The notes under the pieces were generated by a model. It saw nothing but the letters and a program-made list of their open reading frames with translations. It was not told where the DNA came from and did no database searches. Positions 10,279 to 16,882 of a stretch of DNA of 25,254 nt are shown one piece after another (the stretch's first letter is position 1; every line of letters begins with the position of its first letter). The position numbers and the translations under genes are program-made. The DNA is from DATFEN01 sp035691285 (GTDB taxonomy: Bacteria > Acidobacteriota > Vicinamibacteria > Fen-336): NCBI GenBank assembly GCA_035691285.1, contig DASSJI010000249.1, positions 1-25,254 of the forward strand, in the 5' to 3' direction.

Positions 10279-10346
10279 GGCGCCGCGAGCACGAAAGGCC
10301 CACGGAAGGCCGCGCCGCCTGAGAATTGCGCCCGGCCAGCCGGTCC

Positions 10347-10369
10347 TCGTCGTTGTGGAATCACGACGA
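10347..10369. promoter_or_regulatory. Candidate activator-binding site (UAS) shared by two divergent sigma-54 promoters
   Basis: A perfect 7-bp inverted repeat (TCGTCGT / ACGACGA) with a 9-base spacer. The minus-strand reading matches the site at 12425-12447 in 18 of 23 positions. It lies about 106 bp upstream of the predicted minus-strand start (10252) and about 159 bp upstream of the plus-strand start (10517), the usual range for a sigma-54 activator site. Confidence 0.55.
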
Positions 10370-10490
10370 TTGCGAGCTGATCGGGCCTGACGGACCCTGG
10401 CCTCGGCCTCGCCATCCGAACCGACCCGCTCCAGGCCCCTAGAGCCCCTTCTCGCCTCGAAACAGCTTCCAGGAGCGACGTGACCCGGAG

Positions 10491-10506
10491 CGGCACGAGT
10501 CTTGCG
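10491..10506 (+). promoter_or_regulatory. Strong candidate sigma-54 promoter
   Basis: CGGCAC-GAGTC-TTGCG matches the -24/-12 consensus in its full core (GGCACG and TTGC) with correct 12-base GG-to-GC spacing. The predicted start is about 10517. It faces a 260-base stretch with no well-recognised gene, ending at the stop of the convergent EBP2 gene. Confidence 0.6.
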
Positions 10507-10560
10507 ATTCGTGTCATCGGGCTTGTCGGTGGAGTGAATGACGCGATGAGGAGGTGGCGC

Positions 10561-10764
10561 TTGACGTGGATGAAGGAGTCGAAGGCGGCGGGCCAAGGAC
10601 GGCTGGCGAAGGACGGAACCTCAACCTCGAAGTCGGAGGCGGCGAGCCTGCCCGCGTGCTCGCGAGGAGAATGGACGACCACGATCCCGGCACCAACGTC
10701 GGCGGCACCGAGTCGGCCGGTACCACACGACGGCCGCACAGGCCGGCAGGCCGACTACCTATAG
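10561..10764 (+). CDS. Possible small protein (67 aa) behind a sigma-54 promoter
   Basis: This ORF starts with TTG at 10561, preceded by GAGGAGG (10548-10554) at 6-base spacing. It begins 44 bases after the predicted sigma-54 start, a leader nearly the same length as in the two other plus-strand units. It stops with TAG, 13 bases before the end of the convergent EBP2 gene. The product is hydrophilic, rich in Ser, Thr, Ala, Lys and Pro, with no membrane segment and no family I recognise. An ATG three codons downstream (10570) is another start. A competing frame (GTG at 10554) would run 118 bases into EBP2 antisense and is less likely. The transcript could equally be a regulatory RNA. Confidence 0.35.
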   Translation: MTWMKESKAAGQGRLAKDGTSTSKSEAASLPACSRGEWTTTIPAPTSAAPSRPVPHDGRTGRQADYL

Positions 10765-10777
10765 GAGCGTGCCCTCG

Positions 10778-12364
10778 CTATCGGCCCGCGGGACGGCGGC
10801 GGAACGCGAGCTTGTCGATCCCGAGGCGGCGGATGCGCGACTCGAGCGTGCTGGGCGCCAGACCGAGCGCCTCCGCAGCCCCGCCCACGCCGTAGACGCG
10901 GCCCTGGGCGGTCGCCAGCGCGTCCTCGATCTGCTGACGCTCGTCGCCGGATTGGGCGCGGGCGGGTCGCCCCCGCTCGAGGCCGCTGGTAGGGAGCTCG
11001 AGATCGTCCGGCTCCAGCATCCTTCCGCGGGCGAGGATGACCGCGCGCTCGACGACGTTCTGCAGTTCGCGGATGTTGCCGGGCCAGTGGTAGCCCGTGA
11101 GCGTTGCCATGGCCGAGTCCGTGATCCCGTGGACAGCCTTGCCGACCTTGCGCGCGGACTGCTTCGTGCAGTACTCGGCGAGGATCGGAATGTCTTCGGC
11201 TCGCTCGCGGAGCGCCGGGACCTGGATCGGGAAGACGTTGAGGCGGAAGAACAGGTCGGAGCGGAAGCGTCCGTCGCGCACCGCTTCCTGCAGGTTCCGG
11301 TTGGTGGCCGCCACCACGCGGGCGTCGGTACGCAGGGTCTCATTGCCGCCCACGCGCTCGAACTCCCGCTCCTGGAGCACGCGCAGCAGCGCGACCTGGA
11401 CCGGCTGCGGCAGCTCGCCGACTTCGTCCAGGAAGATCGTGCCCCCTGTCGCCAGCTCGAAGCGTCCGCGGCGCCGTTCCAGCGCGCCGGTGAACGCGCC
11501 CTTCTCGTGGCCGAACAACTCGGAGGCGATGAGTCCCTCCGGAAGGGCCGCGCAGTTGACCTTGACGAGGGCTCGCCGGCTGCGAGTGGAGCCCATGTGG
11601 ATCGCCCGCGCGATGAGCTCCTTGCCAGTTCCCGTCTCGCCGCTGATCAGCACCGTCGAATCGGTCGCGGCCACCCGCGACACACGCTCCAGGACCTCGC
11701 GCAGCCCCGGGGAAACCCCGATGATCCCGCCGACGGCCGCAGTCGCGGCGATCTCCTCCTGCAGCGCGATGTTCTCGTCCTCGAGCTGGGAGCGGAGCCT
11801 CTGGACCTCCTCGAAAGCGAGGGCGTTCGCGACCGCGCTGGTGACCGGGCGCGCGACGTCCTCCAGGATCGACACCTCCCGGGACGAGAACGGCAGGGGC
11901 CGCGTGCGAGCGAAGATCGCTGCGCCGACGAACGCCTCGGCCATGGTCAGCGGCAGCACGACCGCGCATTCCGCACCCGCGCGCCTCATCCCGGACGCCT
12001 CCAGCCGCGGCTCCGCCTGCATATCGTTGAAGACCAGCGTTTGCCTGCGCTGCTCCAGCAGCTCGCGGAGCCCGGGAGAATGCTCGTAGGTGTCCTCCTT
12101 GGCGCCGGTCGCATCCGAGAACCGCCGCACGTACTCGTTCTGGCTCTCCTCGGGGCGCCGCGGATCGCTGCGGAAGTAGAGGGCACGGACCCGCACGCGG
12201 TCGGCCTCGTGGGTGACGACCCCGACCAGGTCGACGGACACGAGATCCTCGATCGCTCCCGCGACCGCTTCCAGCACGCGCGAGAGGTCCCGCTGGGAGT
12301 TCGCCGCCTGGGCCACCGCCAGGAGGGCCCTGTACTTCGCTTCCCCTGACCACTCGGGGTCCAT
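10778..12364 (-). CDS. Sigma-54-dependent activator with GAF sensory domain (EBP2, FhlA/NorR-like)
   Basis: A 528-residue activator. Residues ~10-185 are a GAF domain, followed by a short coiled linker (~183-205). The AAA+ sigma-54 domain has Walker A GETGTGKE at 242-249, GAFTGA at 289-294, GGTIFLDEVGELP and HWPGNIRELQN. The Fis-like DNA-binding end reads STLESRIRRLGIDKLAF. GAF domains of this type bind small ligands or respond to redox or nitric oxide; the ligand cannot be read from sequence. It is transcribed divergently from the STAS/barrel unit and shares the intergenic region holding a sigma-54 promoter and a candidate binding site, so it is the prime candidate for activating that unit and possibly its own gene. 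Its AAA+ and HTH regions are close paralogues of EBP1. Confidence 0.94.
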   Translation of the reverse strand: MDPEWSGEAKYRALLAVAQAANSQRDLSRVLEAVAGAIEDLVSVDLVGVVTHEADRVRVRALYFRSDPRRPEESQNEYVRRFSDATGAKEDTYEHSPGLRELLEQRRQTLVFNDMQAEPRLEASGMRRAGAECAVVLPLTMAEAFVGAAIFARTRPLPFSSREVSILEDVARPVTSAVANALAFEEVQRLRSQLEDENIALQEEIAATAAVGGIIGVSPGLREVLERVSRVAATDSTVLISGETGTGKELIARAIHMGSTRSRRALVKVNCAALPEGLIASELFGHEKGAFTGALERRRGRFELATGGTIFLDEVGELPQPVQVALLRVLQEREFERVGGNETLRTDARVVAATNRNLQEAVRDGRFRSDLFFRLNVFPIQVPALRERAEDIPILAEYCTKQSARKVGKAVHGITDSAMATLTGYHWPGNIRELQNVVERAVILARGRMLEPDDLELPTSGLERGRPARAQSGDERQQIEDALATAQGRVYGVGGAAEALGLAPSTLESRIRRLGIDKLAFRRRPAGR

Positions 12365-12424
12365 GTTCAGGCGTCATAACTCAACTCGTCCACGCCTGCA
12401 AACTCGCGACGTTCGCCGGGCGTT

Positions 12425-12447
12425 TCGTCGTGATTTCGCAACGAGAG
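12425..12447 (+). promoter_or_regulatory. Candidate activator-binding site (UAS) between EBP2 and the STAS/barrel unit
   Basis: The core reads TCGTCGTGATTTCGCAACGA and continues GAG. It matches the sites at 10369-10347 (minus) and 15731-15709 (minus) in 18 of 23 positions each. Its centre lies about 116 bp upstream of the predicted sigma-54 start at 12552 and 61 bp from the EBP2 ATG, which would also permit autoregulation. Confidence 0.6.
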
Positions 12448-12468
12448 CCGGCCGAGATCTCCGGCCGG
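12448..12468. repeat. Inverted repeat CCGGCC-N9-GGCCGG
   Basis: Perfect 6-bp arms around GAGATCTCC, directly abutting the candidate activator site and about 60 bp before the sigma-54 promoter. It may be a second protein site or a hairpin. Its role is unknown. Confidence 0.3.
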
Positions 12469-12525
12469 AGCCCCGCGCGGCGAGGTTTCACGCCCACTTT
12501 TCACCGCGCGACCTCACATGGAGGG

Positions 12526-12541
12526 CGGCACGCGACCTGCA
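12526..12541 (+). promoter_or_regulatory. Candidate sigma-54 promoter for the STAS/barrel unit
   Basis: CGGCAC-GCGAC-CTGCA keeps GGCAC, the -12 TGC and the 12-base GG-to-GC spacing, with mismatches at the first base and one T. The predicted start at about 12552 gives a 47-base leader to the GTG at 12599. The divergent neighbour is a sigma-54 activator gene. Confidence 0.55.
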
Positions 12542-12598
12542 GTGCAGCCGAGCGATGGAGACGACCTTGGAGATCCTCCTCTTGCATCGAGGTGCGCT

Positions 12599-12895
12599 GT
12601 GATCCACATCGGTGGCCGATCGCCCGAACGGGTGCGAGTCGTCGGCGCCCTGCAAAGCCCGGCACTCCGACTCGTGCTCGAGAGCCGCGCTGGCTCCGGG
12701 GTCGTGCTCGACCTGTCGGGGGTACACGAAGCGGAGGCGGACGCCGTTCGCCTGGTGGCGGGGCTGTCGCCGGACAGGTGCCAGTTGCTCGACTGTCCCG
12801 CGTGGCTGACCCCCTGGATCGAAAGGGAGCGCCGATCGCTGGGCCGCAACCAAGAAGCGAAGCAGGGAGGGCGTAGCGATGCGTACGAGAGCTGA
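12599..12895 (+). CDS. STAS-domain protein lacking the phospho-serine motif
   Basis: A 98-residue protein built of one STAS domain: strand VRVVGAL, helix SPALRLVLES, strand GVVLDLSGV, a second helix, then QLLDCPAWLTPWIER. STAS proteins such as SpoIIAA and RsbV bind RsbW-like kinases and are switched by phosphorylation of a Ser in the loop after the DLSGV-type strand. Here that loop reads HEAEADAV with no Ser or Thr, so it would not be switched in the usual way. The start is the GTG at 12599, with GAGG seven bases upstream. The end overlaps the next gene by 17 bases, so the two are probably cotranslated. An RsbW-like kinase is encoded at 19945 under a similar promoter. Confidence 0.65.
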   Translation: MIHIGGRSPERVRVVGALQSPALRLVLESRAGSGVVLDLSGVHEAEADAVRLVAGLSPDRCQLLDCPAWLTPWIERERRSLGRNQEAKQGGRSDAYES

Positions 12896-15494
12896 CGAGT
12901 TCCGATCGACGCTGGGGTGCAGAGGCCTGCTGGCGATCGCCGTCGCCACGGCGATGTTGGGAGGCGGCAGCGTGCACGCGCAGACGGAAGCCGGCGCTGG
13001 CGCACGGAAGCGCACCGTGACCGTGGCCCACTACCGGGCCGGCGCCCTCAAGCGGTCACTGTTTGGCTCCGGCTACCGGGCGATATGGATGACGCCCGTG
13101 AGCGTCGAAGTCCTCGACTTCGCCACCGAGGCCGGGGGGTTGAGACCCACACGGCGCGTCGGAGGCCAGCAGACTCACGCGCTCGCGTTGGTGGGCGCGG
13201 ACGGGCGCAGCTACACCTTCCGTGGGCTCGTGAAGGACGGCTCCCATCTGCTCGACTCGGTCGATCCGGACATCAAGGACTCGATCGCGGCGAAGATCCT
13301 CGACGACCTCATGTCGGCCCAGCACCCCGCGAGCGAGCTCGTCGCGCGCGGCCTTCTCGACGCGGCAGGGGTCCCCTGCCCACCCTGGCGGCTCGTCACG
13401 CTGCCCGACGACGTGGCCCTCGGCCCGTTCCGCGACGAGTTCAAGGGCGTTGTCGGGGTGTTCGCGGAATACCCACAGCCCGCGAAAGCAGGCGTTCCGG
13501 GGTTCCTGGGAGCGACCGAGATCCTCGACCACGAGGCGCTATACCAGCGTCTCGAGGCCGGAGAAGGCGATGCCATCGATGCCCGGGCGCTCCTTCGGGC
13601 GCGGCTCGTCGACATCCTGATGGGCGACTGGGACCGCCACCGCAAGCAGTGGCGCTGGGCGAGGCTGCCCGGCAGCCCGCTGTGGACCCCGATCCCCGAA
13701 GACCGCGACCAGGCCTTCTCCCGCTACGACGGCTTCCTGCTGGATCGTGCCCGGGCGCGGGATCCGCGCTTCCAGAACCTCGGGCCTCGGTACGCCCGTA
13801 TCGGGGGCCTCACCTACAACGGCTGGGAGCAGGATCGTCGGCTGCTGGTCGGTTTGTCGCGGGAGGAGTTCGTCACGGCGGCGAAGGGCGTCGCCGCCCG
13901 CCTGACCGACGCGTCGATCGAAGCCGCGGCCCGCCGCATGCCGCCCGAGTGGTACGCGAAGGACGGCCCTCGTCTCGTCTCCGACCTGCGCGCGCGGCGC
14001 GATGCGCTGCCTCAGGTGGCCGAGAAGTACTACCGACACCTGGCGGGGCGGGTCGATGTCTACATGACGAACCGCAGCGAGCGCGTCGACGCCGTTCGTA
14101 CGCCGGAAGGCAACATGGGGGTCACGATCCGCGTGCTCGACGCCGGCGGCCAGCCGGGAGCCACCACGTACCATCGCGTCTTCCACGAGAACGAGACGGA
14201 AGAGGTACGGCTCTACACGCTGGGCGGCGACGACGTGGTCTCCCTCGTCGGCGGTCGCCGGGGTCCGCGCCTGCGCATGATCGGAGGCAAGGGGGACGAC
14301 ACCCTCGACGCGACGGCTGCCGGCAACGCCAAGCTCTCCGACTCCGAGGGCCGCAACCGCGCGCTCGGAGCACCCGAGGACGACAAGCCCTACCACGCGC
14401 CGCCGCCGCCGAAGAACGCGCCGTGGATCCCGCCCCGCGACTTCACGGGCGAGACGTGGGGCAGCCCGGCCGTGTCGTACAACGGCGATACCGGAGCGTT
14501 CCTGGGCTACTCCATCCAGGCCGATCGCTACGGCTTCCGCAAGTCACCCTACGCCAGCAGCCAGCGCCTGATGGGCGGCTGGGCGTTTGAGCAGGGAGGC
14601 GGACACGCCGACTATCAAGGCGACTTCCGACGGGAGAACAGCGGCGCCTCGTTCAGCCTGCGGGCCTATGCCTCAACCGTCGAGGTGCTGCGTTTCTACG
14701 GCTTCGGCAACGAGACCGGGTCTCCCGAGGCCGAGGACTTCTACCGGGTACACGCCAACCAGTACCTGCTGTACCCTGCGTTGCGCTTTCGCTTCGGCCG
14801 TGGCGGCGAGCTGAGCGTCGGGCCCGCGCTCAAGTACACCTCCAACGACGAGGCCGAGGACGAGTTCATCAACAGCGCCCGACCTTACGGCTCTGGTCGG
14901 TACGGCGCTCTCGCCGCGCACGCGATCGTGTCCTGGGACGGACGCGACAGCAGCGTGTTTCCGCGCCGAGGCGCCTTCGCCGCGCTCCGCGGGACCTACT
15001 TCGCGGAGGCCTGGGATGTCGACGCCGCCTTCGGCCAGGTGAACGGCAACCTCAATGGATACCTGCCTCTCGGCAGCCGCCTGACCCTGGCGGTTCGTGG
15101 CGGAGGCAAGAAGGTCTTCGGGACCTACCCCTACATGGAGGCGGCCGCACTGGGCCAGGGCGGCCTCGACGCCGGCGCGCTCGCCGAGCCCGACAACACG
15201 CTGCGCGGCTACCGGGCGCGGCGCTTCACGGGCGACGCATCCGCCTACGGCAACGCCGACCTGCGCCTGCGCCTCTCGCGCATGAACCTGCTCGCGCCCG
15301 GCGTCTGGGGTGTGACCGCGTTCGCCGATACCGGCCGCGTCTGGCTGGAGGGCGAGTCGAGCGACACCTGGCACTCCAGCGTCGGCGGCGGGATCTGGCT
15401 CTCCTGGCTGCACGACCGCATGGCGGCCTCCTTCGGAGTGAGCCACAGCCGCGAGAGCGACCTCTTCTACTTCATCGGCGGCGTTCACTTCTGA
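12879..15494 (+). CDS. Kinase-like domain fused to BamA/TamA-type (D15 surface antigen) outer-membrane barrel
   Basis: An 871-residue exported protein. The signal peptide ends near residue 35 (V-H-A-Q-T). Residues ~55-400 form a periplasmic domain that includes FRGLVKDG (K119), GDWDRHRKQW (250-259) and PEDRDQAF (272-281). These are spaced like the lysine, catalytic DRH loop and metal-binding Asp of atypical kinases (HipA, FAM20C, CotH-like). A segment with YTLGGDDVV and GGKGDDTL follows (~445-480). Residues ~530-871 are a bacterial surface-antigen (BamA-type) beta-barrel ending in F. The same N-domain occurs in Bacteroidetes proteins where it is linked to a metallophosphoesterase and a BamA barrel; the phosphoesterase is absent here. 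The ATG at 12879 is preceded by AGGGAGG. Kinase activity is my inference. Confidence 0.78.
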   Translation: MRTRADEFRSTLGCRGLLAIAVATAMLGGGSVHAQTEAGAGARKRTVTVAHYRAGALKRSLFGSGYRAIWMTPVSVEVLDFATEAGGLRPTRRVGGQQTHALALVGADGRSYTFRGLVKDGSHLLDSVDPDIKDSIAAKILDDLMSAQHPASELVARGLLDAAGVPCPPWRLVTLPDDVALGPFRDEFKGVVGVFAEYPQPAKAGVPGFLGATEILDHEALYQRLEAGEGDAIDARALLRARLVDILMGDWDRHRKQWRWARLPGSPLWTPIPEDRDQAFSRYDGFLLDRARARDPRFQNLGPRYARIGGLTYNGWEQDRRLLVGLSREEFVTAAKGVAARLTDASIEAAARRMPPEWYAKDGPRLVSDLRARRDALPQVAEKYYRHLAGRVDVYMTNRSERVDAVRTPEGNMGVTIRVLDAGGQPGATTYHRVFHENETEEVRLYTLGGDDVVSLVGGRRGPRLRMIGGKGDDTLDATAAGNAKLSDSEGRNRALGAPEDDKPYHAPPPPKNAPWIPPRDFTGETWGSPAVSYNGDTGAFLGYSIQADRYGFRKSPYASSQRLMGGWAFEQGGGHADYQGDFRRENSGASFSLRAYASTVEVLRFYGFGNETGSPEAEDFYRVHANQYLLYPALRFRFGRGGELSVGPALKYTSNDEAEDEFINSARPYGSGRYGALAAHAIVSWDGRDSSVFPRRGAFAALRGTYFAEAWDVDAAFGQVNGNLNGYLPLGSRLTLAVRGGGKKVFGTYPYMEAAALGQGGLDAGALAEPDNTLRGYRARRFTGDASAYGNADLRLRLSRMNLLAPGVWGVTAFADTGRVWLEGESSDTWHSSVGGGIWLSWLHDRMAASFGVSHSRESDLFYFIGGVHF

Positions 15495-15574
15495 TCTGAG
15501 CGTCGTCGGCGGGGTCCGCGTTCGAGCGAGCCACCGAGCTCGCCGAGGCTGACAGGACGGGGTTCCGACGAACG

Positions 15575-15606
15575 GCCATGGCGGACCGCTCGTGGTCCGC
15601 CATGGC
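15575..15606 (+). terminator. Perfect 13-bp hairpin downstream of the barrel gene
   Basis: Arms GCCATGGCGGACC and GGTCCGCCATGGC surround a 6-base loop, 80 bases after the stop. It is the strongest hairpin in the window. There is no U-tract, so it may be a GC-rich or Rho-type 3' end, an RNA-stability hairpin or a protein site. Confidence 0.5.
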
Positions 15607-15708
15607 GCTGGCGCGCGGCGGGCAAGCCCGATGAGCCGGTGATTGCCGACTGCGGGCGCGGGGGCCGGCTCGATCCAGAGAGATAGCCAAGTCGGACTGC
15701 GGACCACG

Positions 15709-15731
15709 CTCTCGTCACGAAACCACCATGA
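15709..15731 (-). promoter_or_regulatory. Candidate activator-binding site (UAS) of the stress operon
   Basis: Read on the minus strand the core is TCATGGTGGTTTCGTGACGA, continuing GAG. It matches the 12425 site in 18 of 23 positions and the 10347-10369 site in 13 of 23. It lies about 151 bp upstream of the predicted start at 15871. Confidence 0.45.
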
Positions 15732-15844
15732 ACCGTCGCGCTGGCGCGTTGCGCGAGCTTCGCCGGGCCCTGGCCGCCGTGCGCCGTTTCCGTCCGCCTA
15801 TCAACGACATCGCACGATCAGCGCGTCGCTCTCGCGGCGCGGCA

Positions 15845-15860
15845 TGGTTCCTGCCTTGCC
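15845..15860 (+). promoter_or_regulatory. Candidate sigma-54 promoter of the stress operon
   Basis: TGGTTC-CTGCC-TTGCC keeps TGG, the sixth C, the full TTGC and the 12-base spacing; two bases of the -24 box differ. The predicted start at about 15871 gives a 47-base leader to the ATG at 15918, the same length as for the STAS/barrel unit. Confidence 0.5.
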
Positions 15861-15917
15861 GTCTTGCTGAGCGCATTGGCCCGGTAGGGCCCGGAGTTCA
15901 CCGCACGGAGGAAGGTG

Positions 15918-16358
15918 ATGCTGACGACGCTGGGCCTCTTCGATACTCCCGACGCACCGGCCGTCAACCGCAGCTCTCGCGTGAGGGCTTCCTCCCTCCT
16001 GGCGTTGCAGGTCGTGGTAGCGGCGACGATCCTGACAACCGGCAGCGCGAAGCTCATGGGCGTCCCGATGATGGTCGAGACCTTCGAGCACATCGGCCTC
16101 GGCCAGTGGTTCCGCTACGTCACCGGGGGCATCGAGGTGCTGTCGGCGTTGGCGTTGTTGGTTCAGGGCACAGCAGCCCTCGGCGCTCTCGTCGTGGTCG
16201 GGACCATGGTCGGCGCGGTCGCAGCGCATCTCTTCGTCATCGGCGGCTCGGCAGTGCCCGCCGTCGTGGTGCTCGTCGCTGCGGCGGGGATCGCCTGGGC
16301 GCGGCGCGGCGACCTGGGCGCCTCCCTCGCGGGGGCGTGTTCAGGCCGGCTTGCATGA
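15918..16358 (+). CDS. DoxX-family membrane protein
   Basis: The 146-residue protein has four membrane helices and the DoxX signature G-S-A-K-L-x-G followed by a short amphipathic stretch and RYVTGGIEVLSALALL. Its function is not defined by sequence; DoxX-like proteins are often found in stress and redox operons. The ATG at 15918 is chosen, with GGAGGA 5 bases before it; the preceding GTG at 15915 lies inside that spacer. It is the first gene of a seven-gene operon in which nearly every pair overlaps by a few bases or abuts. Its stop overlaps the next start as ATGA. Confidence 0.85.
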   Translation: MLTTLGLFDTPDAPAVNRSSRVRASSLLALQVVVAATILTTGSAKLMGVPMMVETFEHIGLGQWFRYVTGGIEVLSALALLVQGTAALGALVVVGTMVGAVAAHLFVIGGSAVPAVVVLVAAAGIAWARRGDLGASLAGACSGRLA

Positions 16359-16882
16359 GGCGCGAGGCTGCGATGCTCTGCCGACGCCTCGTCCCGGTCC
16401 TCGGTTTGCTCGCTGCCGGCGTTCCAGCGCTCGCCTCCGGAAACCCGGGGAATTCCAGCCTTGCGATCGGAACCGGTTGGTTCGACTGCAACCGCAGGCG
16501 AGATCAGGCCATCGAGACGCGGATCGAGTACAGGCGGCCGGTGTCGGCCTCGGGCTTGCAGGCCGTCGGCGCCGGTGTCGCGACGACCGACGGCTCGATC
16601 TTCGTCGGCGGCGGGATCGCCTACGCGATCCCGCTCGGCCGGTTCGACCTGACGCCCTCCTTCGTCCCGGGGCTGTACCGGCAGGGGACGGGAAAGGATC
16701 TCGGGTATCCCGTCGAGTTCCGTTCGCAGCTCGAGGCGGGCGCTCGCCTGGGCCGCCGGTCGCGAGTCGCGCTGGCCTTCTCTCACACCTCGAACGGCGG
16801 CCTGGGTTCCGCCAACCCGGGCCAGGAGTCCCTCACCCTGACCGTCCAGGTCCCGTTGGGTGGAGGCGGCAGACCGAGATGA
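16355..16882 (+). CDS. pagL: PagL-type lipid A 3-O-deacylase (acyloxyacyl hydrolase)
   Basis: A 175-residue protein with a signal peptide (cleavage near A-L-A-S, residue 28) and an eight-strand-barrel-like body. The active-site segment SHTSNGG-x8-E places H144, S146 and E158 with a His-to-Glu distance of 14. This equals that of the catalytic triad H126/S128/E140 of Pseudomonas aeruginosa PagL. The enzyme sits in the outer membrane and removes the 3-O-linked acyl chain of lipid A. The start at 16355 overlaps the DoxX stop (ATGA); an ATG at 16373 with CGAGG 5 bases upstream gives a shorter signal peptide and is equally possible. Presence of PagL implies the host makes lipid A. Confidence 0.85.
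   Translation: MRREAAMLCRRLVPVLGLLAAGVPALASGNPGNSSLAIGTGWFDCNRRRDQAIETRIEYRRPVSASGLQAVGAGVATTDGSIFVGGGIAYAIPLGRFDLTPSFVPGLYRQGTGKDLGYPVEFRSQLEAGARLGRRSRVALAFSHTSNGGLGSANPGQESLTLTVQVPLGGGGRPR

Larger units (their letters stand above)
10249..10560. other. Divergent regulatory region between the NTT/HEAT gene and the small gene
   Basis: About 310 bases without a convincing coding frame. It holds two divergent sigma-54 promoter matches (10278-10263 minus, 10491-10506 plus) and one inverted-repeat activator site between them (10347-10369). I see no further copies of the site. Confidence 0.5.
15495..15917. other. Regulatory intergenic region between the barrel gene and the stress operon
   Basis: 423 bases with no believable coding frame. 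It contains the hairpin at 15575-15606, a candidate activator site at 15709-15731 and a candidate sigma-54 promoter at 15845-15860. Confidence 0.5.

Noticed and set aside
10554..10895. 113-codon frame from a GTG inside GAGGAGGTG
   Set aside because: It runs 118 bases into the convergent EBP2 gene and its second half is basic shadow sequence; the shorter frame from 10561 fits the ribosome-binding site better.
10769..12349. 526-codon plus-strand frame opposite EBP2
   Set aside because: Mirrors the EBP2 codons with no recognisable domain; EBP2 has complete AAA+ motifs.
12567..12584. TTGGAG...TTGC as a second sigma-54 promoter before the STAS gene
   Set aside because: The GG-to-GC distance is 15 instead of 12 bases.
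15728..16354. Upstream extension of the PagL frame
   Set aside because: It covers the DoxX gene in another frame and lacks a signal peptide; PagL begins at 16355 or 16373.
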